Assembly: GCA_011051635.1 (NCBI GenBank)
Contig: DRKV01000310.1
Coordinates: 1-11,024 of the forward strand
Reading direction: 5' to 3'
DNA length: 11,024 bases
Origin: Chloroflexota bacterium
Lineage (GTDB): Bacteria; Chloroflexota; Anaerolineae; Anaerolineales; DRKV01
Position numbers and translations under genes: made by a program. The notes under the pieces are model-generated. The model had not been told where the DNA came from and ran no database searches. It saw only the letters and a program-made list of their open reading frames with translations. This document shows positions 1 through 6,000 of the stretch, one piece after another; position 1 is the first letter of the stretch; each line of letters opens with the position of its first letter.

Positions 1-48
1 CAGGGCCAGGATGACGGCGATGGGGAGAAAGGCGAGGAGAAAGGACAT
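1..48 (-). CDS. N-terminal fragment of a putative integral membrane protein (partial)
   Basis: An ATG at 48-46 on the minus strand opens a frame that runs off the window edge and encodes MSFLLAFLPIAVILAL. These 16 residues are almost purely hydrophobic, as in the first membrane helix of a transporter. The style recalls L-lactate permease N-termini, but 16 residues cannot establish a family. The gene follows gyrA on the same strand, 192 bp after its stop. No Shine-Dalgarno sequence is visible (the bases before ATG are CACCCTCCC), so the start could be wrong or leaderless. The frame is open and plausible, but the fragment is very short. Confidence 0.4.
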   Translation of the reverse strand, partial: MSFLLAFLPIAVILAL

Positions 49-56
49 GGGAGGGT

Positions 57-176
57 GCAAGTTTGAAAGTATGAAAGTATGAAAGTTTGCAAGTGGGCAA
101 GTTTGAAAGTGGGGGACGGGGTGAGTGGGTGATGGGGTGGTGGGGGGATGATGTGGTGATATGATGGGGTGAATGA
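57..176. repeat. 8-bp periodic tandem repeat tract
   Basis: Fifteen consecutive 8-bp units keep one phase from 57 to 176. The first seven (57-112) fit G[AC]AAGT[TAG][TG]: gcaagttt, gaaagtat, gaaagtat, gaaagttt, gcaagtgg, gcaagttt, gaaagtgg. After a transitional unit at 113, the later ones (121-176) drift to a GTGATGGG-like form: gtgagtgg, gtgatggg, gtggtggg, gggatgat, gtggtgat, atgatggg, gtgaatga. The tract fills most of the spacer between the topoisomerase gene and the next gene. It has no coding signal. It looks like slippage-generated or dispersed intergenic repeat DNA. Confidence 0.8.
111..147 (+). other. Potential G-quadruplex, plus strand
   Basis: Five to six G-runs of 3-6 bases lie at 111-115, 118-121, 127-129, 134-137 and 142-147, with loops of 2, 5, 4 and 4 bases. 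This meets the usual G3+N1-7 rule on the plus strand. On the minus-strand transcript the same bases are C-runs. It sits inside the 8-bp periodic tract, so it may be only a by-product of the repeat. Confidence 0.5.
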
Positions 177-191
177 GGGGAGAAGTCGCGG

Positions 192-218
192 CCCCCCAAT
201 CCCCAACCCCTAACTCCC
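192..218 (-). other. Potential G-quadruplex in the gyrA 3' region, minus strand
   Basis: Read on the minus strand, runs of 3, 4, 4 and 6 G occur at 218-216, 210-207, 204-201 and 197-192, with loops of 5, 2 and 3 bases. The motif would lie in the topoisomerase mRNA starting about 20 nt after its stop codon. It comes from the repeat at 194-253. Folding is predicted from the pattern only. Confidence 0.45.
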
Positions 219-253
219 TAACCTCCTAACCTCGCAACTCCTAACTCCCCAAC
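194..253. repeat. 7-8-bp C-rich repeat (CCCTAAC-like) overlapping the gyrA 3' end
   Basis: Eight tandem units end in AAC or AAT: ccccaat, ccccaac, ccctaac, tccctaac, ctcctaac, ctcgcaac, tcctaac, tccccaac. The plus strand of 192-253 holds only one G. On the minus strand the units read like GTTAGGGA/GTTAGGAG, giving a superficially telomere-like text. The last 13 bp lie inside the topoisomerase reading frame and supply its final codons and its TAG stop. Unit length varies between 7 and 8, unlike the strict 8-bp tract at 57-176. Confidence 0.75.
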
Positions 254-2685
254 CTGCGGAGAACGGTCACAAAGGCTACCGAGTCGCCCGTCTTTAACGC
301 GAGCACCCGCGAGCCGCGCGCGCTGCGGCCTCTCAGGGGGGCGGAATCCAGGCGCAGACTCTTGGGGGCGAGTTTCTTCAAATGCGCAATCACCTGGAGG
401 TTGGGCTTATCCACCGCGGCCCCGGCCAGCCGCGCTTTGGGGGGTATCTTCCAGGCTATCACGCCCTTGCCATAGCGCCCTTGCAGGGGAAAATCCTTGA
501 GCGCGACCCGTTTGGCGTAGCCGTCGGAGCGCAGCAGGAAGAGGTCGCCGCGGCGGGGAAGGGCAAAAGCGGCCACCAGGGAATCGTCCGCCGCCAGTTT
601 GATGCCCATCACGCCGGCGGCCACCAGTCCCATGGGGCGCACGTCTTGCTCGGCAAAGCGAATCGCCATCCCGCGGGCCGTCACCAGCAGGATTTCCCCC
701 TCGCCACCGGTCAGGACGACATCCAGAAGCGCATCGCCGGGGTTGACCTTCGCCAGCGTGAAGGCCTGGGTGGAGGGGCCGGGCAGGTCGCTCAGGGCGC
801 TTTTCTTGAGCATCCCGCCGCGGGTGACGGTGAGCACAAAACCGGCATCTTCTCCCAGTTCCCGCGCCGGCGGCAGGCTGAAAAGCGCCGCCAGGGGGAT
901 TTTGCCATCCAGGGCGCTGACCTGCTTGAGAGGCGCGCCCTCGGCGGGTTTGGCGGCCACCGGCAGGGCGTGGACGGGGAGCGCGGCGGTTTGACCGTTC
1001 TCTCCCACCAGGTAAAGCACCTGATGGGTATCGGTACGCAGCAGGAAGCGGGGAGCCGCCACACCGCTGCGGCGGGGAGGCTTCGCGTCGCGGGTGCGGG
1101 CGATGCGCCCGTCGGAGGAAACCATCACCCAGGTCGGTTCGGAAGGGAGCATATCGGTGACGGTCAGCACGCTGGAGACCTGCTTGCCTTCCTCCAGTTG
1201 CACAATCTGGGTGCGGCGGTGGTCGCCGAAGGTCTGCCGGATTTCTTCCAGTTCCTCGGCGATGGCGGCGCGTATCAGACGCGGCGAGCGGAGCAGTTTT
1301 TCCAGCGCCTTGATTTGGGCGCGCACTTCTTTGTACTCCTGCTCGATTTTCTTGCGCTCCAGAGCCGCCAGACGGCGCAGGGGCATGGCGAGGATGGCCT
1401 GCACCTGGGCCTCGGAAAGGCGAAACTCCTTGCGGAGGTTCTTGCGGGCGGTCTCCACCGTGCGGGAGCGGCGAATGAGGGCAATCACGGCGTCCAGGTT
1501 GGCAAGGGCGACGCGCAGCCCCTCCAGGATGTGCGCCCGCTGGCGAGCGCGGCGCAAATCGTACTCGCTGCGCCGCCGCACGACCTCCATGCGGTGCTCC
1601 AGGTAAACCCTGAGGGCCTGCTTGAGGCTCAACAGGCGCGGCTCGCCGTTGACCAGCGCCAGCATGATGATGCCGAAAGTGGTTTGCAGGGCGGTGTACT
1701 TGTAAAGTTTTTGCAGCACCCCATCCGGTTCCACGTTCTTGCCCAGTTCGATGAGGATACGCATCCCCTGGCGGTCGGATTCATCCCGCAGGTCGCTGAT
1801 GCCCTCGATTTTGCCCTCCCGCACCAGGGTGGCGATGCGCTCCATCAGGCTGGATTTGTTGGTCATGTAGGGCAGTTCGGTGACGATGAGCCGGACGCGG
1901 CCGCGGTTCCCCTCTTCGATGTGAACCCGCGCCCGAAGGGTGATGCGCCCCCGCCCAGAACCGTAAGCGCTCGCCAGGGTGTTGCCCTCCTGCTCCTGGA
2001 TGACAACCCCGCCCGTGGGGAAATCCGGCCCCTGGATGAAGCGCATCAGGTCTTCCACACCGACCTCGTCCAGTTTATTCCACTTTTCGAGCAGGAACTT
2101 GAGGGCATCCACCACCTCGTTCAGGTTGTGCGGCGGGATGTTGGTGGACATGCCCACGGCGATGCCGGTCGCCCCGTTGACCAGCAGGTTGGGGATGGCG
2201 GCAGGGAGCACTTGCGGCTCCTCCAGGGTGTCGTCGAAGTTGGGGATGAAATCCACCGTATCTTTCTGGAGGTCGCGCAGCATGTGGTGAGCAATGGGAG
2301 CCAGGCGGGCTTCGGTGTAGCGCATGGCCGCCGGAGAATCGCCGTCAATCGAGCCGAAGTTGCCCTGTCCGTCCACAAGGGGGTAACGCATGGAGAAATC
2401 CTGCGCCATGCGGGCCATGGCGTCGTAAACGGCCATATCGCCGTGGGGGTGGTACTTGCCCAGCACCTCACCGACGATACGGGCCGATTTTTTGTGCGAA
2501 GTATCGGCGCGCAATCCCAAATCGTGCATGGCGTAGAGAATACGCCGATGGACGGGTTTCAACCCGTCGCGGGCATCGGGCAAGGCCCGCGAGACAATCA
2601 CGCTCATGGCGTAATCGAGGTAGGCTTGCTGCATTTCGCGCTCGATGTCCACCTGGCGCACGGTTCCAAGGTCACCAACGGTCAT
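241..2685 (-). CDS. gyrA: Type IIA DNA topoisomerase subunit A (GyrA/ParC family), probable DNA gyrase subunit A
   Basis: This is the breakage-reunion subunit that cleaves and rejoins duplex DNA through a transient phosphotyrosine and pairs with a GyrB/ParE ATPase subunit. The 814-residue length is near the family norm. The N-terminal core shows PDARDGLKPVHRR (36-48), the quinolone-region motif HPHGDMAVYD (79-88) and the active-site MRYTE with catalytic Arg122-Tyr123. Residues 370-480 are helical coiled-coil/gate. Residues about 505-814 form a C-terminal beta-pinwheel in which I count six blades (near 518, 557, 616, 664, 714, 764). Blade 1 has PPRRSG (536-541) where gyrases carry QRRGG[KR]G, while blade 5 has QGRYGKG (735-741). 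ParC identity is therefore possible. The ATG start is preceded by GGAG (2697-2694) at 8 nt. It has its own promoter at 2758-2730. Residue 84 is Met where E. coli has Ser83. No gyrB is adjacent. Confidence 0.93.
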   Translation of the reverse strand: MTVGDLGTVRQVDIEREMQQAYLDYAMSVIVSRALPDARDGLKPVHRRILYAMHDLGLRADTSHKKSARIVGEVLGKYHPHGDMAVYDAMARMAQDFSMRYPLVDGQGNFGSIDGDSPAAMRYTEARLAPIAHHMLRDLQKDTVDFIPNFDDTLEEPQVLPAAIPNLLVNGATGIAVGMSTNIPPHNLNEVVDALKFLLEKWNKLDEVGVEDLMRFIQGPDFPTGGVVIQEQEGNTLASAYGSGRGRITLRARVHIEEGNRGRVRLIVTELPYMTNKSSLMERIATLVREGKIEGISDLRDESDRQGMRILIELGKNVEPDGVLQKLYKYTALQTTFGIIMLALVNGEPRLLSLKQALRVYLEHRMEVVRRRSEYDLRRARQRAHILEGLRVALANLDAVIALIRRSRTVETARKNLRKEFRLSEAQVQAILAMPLRRLAALERKKIEQEYKEVRAQIKALEKLLRSPRLIRAAIAEELEEIRQTFGDHRRTQIVQLEEGKQVSSVLTVTDMLPSEPTWVMVSSDGRIARTRDAKPPRRSGVAAPRFLLRTDTHQVLYLVGENGQTAALPVHALPVAAKPAEGAPLKQVSALDGKIPLAALFSLPPARELGEDAGFVLTVTRGGMLKKSALSDLPGPSTQAFTLAKVNPGDALLDVVLTGGEGEILLVTARGMAIRFAEQDVRPMGLVAAGVMGIKLAADDSLVAAFALPRRGDLFLLRSDGYAKRVALKDFPLQGRYGKGVIAWKIPPKARLAGAAVDKPNLQVIAHLKKLAPKSLRLDSAPLRGRSARGSRVLALKTGDSVAFVTVLRRLGS

Positions 2686-2729
2686 GGTTGTTTCTCCAAA
2701 GGGGTGGATAGAACATTTTTTCTAACTAC

Positions 2730-2758
2730 ATCCTACCCAGAAAGCATTCATTCGTCAA
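2730..2758 (-). promoter_or_regulatory. Sigma70-type promoter of gyrA
   Basis: On the minus strand a -35 box TTGACG (2758-2753, 5/6) and a -10 box TAGGAT (2735-2730, 4/6) are separated by exactly 17 bp. Transcription would start near 2723, giving a leader of about 38 nt that carries GGAG at 2697-2694. It lies downstream of the rpoC terminator, so the topoisomerase gene is probably transcribed independently. Confidence 0.7.
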
Positions 2759-2802
2759 GGCAACAGAGGAGCACTCAAGAAATGTAGAAAAGTCGCTTGA
2801 AG

Positions 2803-2830
2803 AACGCAGATAACGCTGATGCCCGCTGAT
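2803..2830. repeat. Short degenerate 9-bp repeat (AACGCTGAT-like)
   Basis: Three near-copies stand in tandem: aacgcagat (2803-2811), aacgctgat (2812-2820) and cccgctgat (2822-2830). From memory, related 'ACGCAGAT/ACGCTGAT' strings form longer intergenic arrays in various bacterial genomes. Here only a stub is present. No function is apparent. Confidence 0.45.
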
Positions 2831-2854
2831 TGGCACAGAAAAGCGAGCAACTTC

Positions 2855-2928
2855 AACGGCTGTCGCCTTTGCCGCACTTGCGGGGGGCTGGAACCCCTCC
2901 CCACAAGGACGGTACTCCCGCCGCCGTT
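2855..2928. other. Possible structured intergenic element (hairpin within a closing stem)
   Basis: An outer 6-bp stem AACGGC/GCCGTT (2855-2860 with 2923-2928) encloses a hairpin with arms 2877-2887 and 2897-2907. The hairpin arms pair as CTTG/CAAG, a C-A mismatch, then GGGG/CCCC, one G-T wobble and a G/C, with a 9-nt loop. No U-run follows on either strand, so it does not look like a terminator. It fills the spacer between the rpoC terminator and the gyrA promoter. It could be a small RNA, a repetitive palindromic element or chance. Confidence 0.3.
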
Positions 2929-2950
2929 CTACAAAATGTGAGTGCGCCAG

Positions 2951-2985
2951 GAAACAAAAGCGGGGCGCCGGTAGGACGCCCCGCT
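2951..2985 (-). terminator. Intrinsic terminator of rpoC
   Basis: A perfect 9-bp GC-rich stem AGCGGGGCG/CGCCCCGCT (2959-2967 with 2977-2985) has a 9-nt loop. On the minus strand it is followed directly by TTTTGTTTCC. It lies 37 nt after the rpoC stop codon, in the right orientation to end that transcript and insulate gyrA. Confidence 0.85.
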
Positions 2986-3022
2986 AAAGTATCAGGGAAT
3001 TCTCAGGGAGCGGACAAACCCA

Positions 3023-6000
3023 TCAGGAGAGGTCTTCGTCCGGGAGGTCGTCTTCCTTCTCCTCCAGGGCTTCCAAACTAAGGTCGCCCTCCTCCTCTTC
3101 CTCTGCGGGAAGCGCCTCCGCATCTTCTTCCAGCGCTTCTTCGTCCTCTCCTACTGCTTCCAGTTCTTCGAGTTCGTCTTCCAACTCCTCGAGGTCTTCC
3201 TCCAGTTCCTCTTCCAGCGATTCGAGGTCTTCAAGGAGTTCCAGGTCGCCGTCGGTCACTTCGCCATCCAGGGCATCGGGAGGCACTTCGGGCAGTCCCA
3301 CCTGAGCAGAAGTGCCGCGGGCGAGGTTGGATTCGGCTTCCTCGAAGACCGAAGGCTCATCCTTGCGGCGGAAACGCCCCGGTTCAAAGCCGGTGCCGGC
3401 AGGGATGAGTTTGCCGATAATGACGTTTTCCTTCAAGCCGTAGAGGGGGTCTTCCGCCCCCGCGATGGCCGCCCCGGCCAGCACCTTGATGGTGTGCTGG
3501 AAGGAGGCCGCCGAGAGGAAGGACTCGGTGTTCAACGAGGCTTTGGTGATGCCCAGCAGGACTTCTACGAACTTGGCGGGCTGCTTGCCCTCGGCCAGGA
3601 GTTTTTGGTTGACCCGCAAAATTTCCAAGCGGTCCACCAGGTCCCCGGGGAGGTAATCGGTGGCGTCACCGGGGCGGGTAATCTGGACTTTGGACATCAT
3701 CTTGCGGATGATGACCTCAAAATGCTTGTCGTTGATGTTCTGGCCCTGGGAGCGGTACACCTTCTGGATTTCAGAAAGGAGGTACATCTGGCATTTTTCG
3801 CGTCCCTGGATGCGCAGGATGCGGTGGGGGTTGAGGGAGCCTTCGGTGAGCGGCTGCCCCGCTTCCACGTGGTCGCCCGATTGGACAACCAGGCGGGCCG
3901 AACTGGGGATTTCGTACTCGGCTTCGTCCCGGTGTTCGTAGGAGACAATGACCTGTCCGTCCTCGATACGAACCCGCCCATCGTTCTGGGCGGCGATGAA
4001 GTCATCCTCCGTCTCGATGAGGTAGTCTCCTGCTTCCACCTCGTCGCCATCCTTCACCAGGCATTCAGCGCCTGCGGGGATTTCATACGCATCACTGACC
4101 ATTTCGCTGTGTTCGATGCGCACGACGCGCAGGTCGCTGTAGCGGTCGGATTGCTCGATGTGTACCACACCGCTGATTTCGGTGACGACGGCCTCGCCTT
4201 TGGGAGTCTTGCGGGCTTCGAAGAGTTCTTCCACGCGGGGGAGACCGGTGGTGATGTCGCCGCCAGCGGCCACGCCGCCGCTGTGGAAAGTCCGCAGCGT
4301 CAACTGCGTGCCCGGCTCGCCGATGGACTGCGCCGCCACGATACCCACCGTGGAACCCAATTCCACCTTCTTGCCGCGCCCCAGGTCAATCCCGTAGCAC
4401 ATGGCACACACCCCGTGCTGCAACTCGCAGGTCAACGGAGAGCGCACGCGGACTTCCTGGACGCCGGCCTTCGCAATCTGGCGGGCAACGTCCTTGGTGA
4501 TGAAAGTATTGCGTTCGCAAAGTATTTCGCCCGTTTCGGGGTCTATCACCCGGTCGGCGGTCACACGACTGAACAGGCGGGCACTCATGGATTGCCCGGC
4601 CACGTCGTCGCTGGCCCGAATCCAGATGCCGTCCTGCGTGCCGCAGTCTTCCTCGTTGATGATGACGTCCTGAGCGACATCCACGAGGCGGCGGGTGAGG
4701 TACCCGGCGTCGGCAGTACGGAGGGCAGTATCGGCCAGACCCTTGCGGGCGCCGTGGGTCGAGATGAAGTACTCCAGAGCGGTCAGTCCCTCACGGAAGT
4801 TGGAGCGGATGGGCAGCGGGATGATGCGCCCGGAGGGGTCGGCCATCAAGCCGCGCATCCCGGCCAACTGGGAAATCGGCCCGAATCCGCCTTTGGTCGC
4901 CCCGGAACTTGCCATCGTCGCCAGATTGCCGGAGGGGTCCATGCTGGCCCGCACCGCTTCAGCCACTTTGGTGGTCGTGCGCTGCCAGATTTCAATCAGG
5001 TGTTCGTTTTGTTCCTGCTCAGTGAGCAGGCCGCGGCGAAAGTCGCGCTCGACGCGTTCGGCCTCCTCGAGCGCCTCGGCCACGATTTCTTCCTTGTTCT
5101 CCGGCACGGTGACATCCGAAACCGCAATCGAGTAGCCGGAGCGGGTGGCGTAGGCAAAGCCGATGTCCTTGATGTCGTCCGCCGTTTTGGTGGTAGTCTC
5201 CTCGCCGCACACCTCATAAACCTCAGCCACCAGGTCTTTGACGCCGCCCTTGTCCAGTTTCCAGTTTATAAAGCGCACATCGGGGGGCAGGATGTTGTTG
5301 AAGAGCACCCGTCCCACGGTGGTATCCAGCCAGCGGGACTCCGGAGTCTCCAAACGCGTGCCGTTTTCGTCATACCAGGTGGTGGTGTACAACCTGATGG
5401 GAGTACGCACCTCCACCTGTCCCAGTTCGTAAGCCATAATCACGTCGTTGAAATCGTCAAAGTAACGGCCTGCACCAGGGTGTTTGTGCTCGTCAGAGGC
5501 GGTCAGGTAGTAGATGCCCAGCACCATGTCCTTGGAGGGGCTGATGATAGGCTCGCCGTCGGCGGGTTTGAGCAGGTTACGGGAGGCGAGCATCAGTTCG
5601 CGAGCCTCCATGACGGCCTTCCGCGAGAGCGGCACGTGGACGGCCATCTGGTCACCGTCGAAGTCGGCGTTGAAGGCGGTAGTCACCAGAGGATGCAACT
5701 GAATCGCGCTCCCCTCGATGATAATCGGCTCGAAGGCCTGGATACCCAGGCGGTGGAGAGTGGGAGCGCGGTTGAGGAGTACCGGCCTCTCTTTGATGAC
5801 CTCCTCCAGGACTTCCCACACTTCGGGGCGGTTGCGCTCGATGAGACGTTTCGCCCCCTTGATGTTGTTCGCGTACCCGTTATGCACCAGGCGGGAGATG
5901 ACGAAGGGGCGGTACAGTTCCAGCGCCATGTTCTTGGGCAAACCGCACTGGTGAATTTTGAGTTTCGGGCCGACCACAATAACGGAACGTCCGGAGTAAT

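Noticed and set aside
194..253. Telomere-like TTAGGG text on the minus strand
   Set aside because: Units vary in length and sequence, the array is internal and short, and it abuts a chromosomal housekeeping gene. It is a simple repeat, not a telomere.
382..2787. 801-codon open frame on the plus strand opposite the topoisomerase gene
   Set aside because: It is the in-register antisense of a certain gene, its translation is Gly/His/Gln-rich with no family resemblance, and it is explained by absence of TTA/CTA/TCA codons in the real gene.
2992..3009. Direct repeat tcaggga (2992-2998 and 3003-3009) between the rpoC stop and terminator
   Set aside because: Two 7-mers 4 bp apart around an EcoRI-like palindrome are within chance. 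No other sign of an insertion scar.
2830..3081. 83-codon plus-strand frame in the rpoC-gyrA spacer
   Set aside because: TTG start without a ribosome binding site, runs through the rpoC terminator and into the rpoC 3' end, Pro/Gly-rich translation without homology that I recognise.
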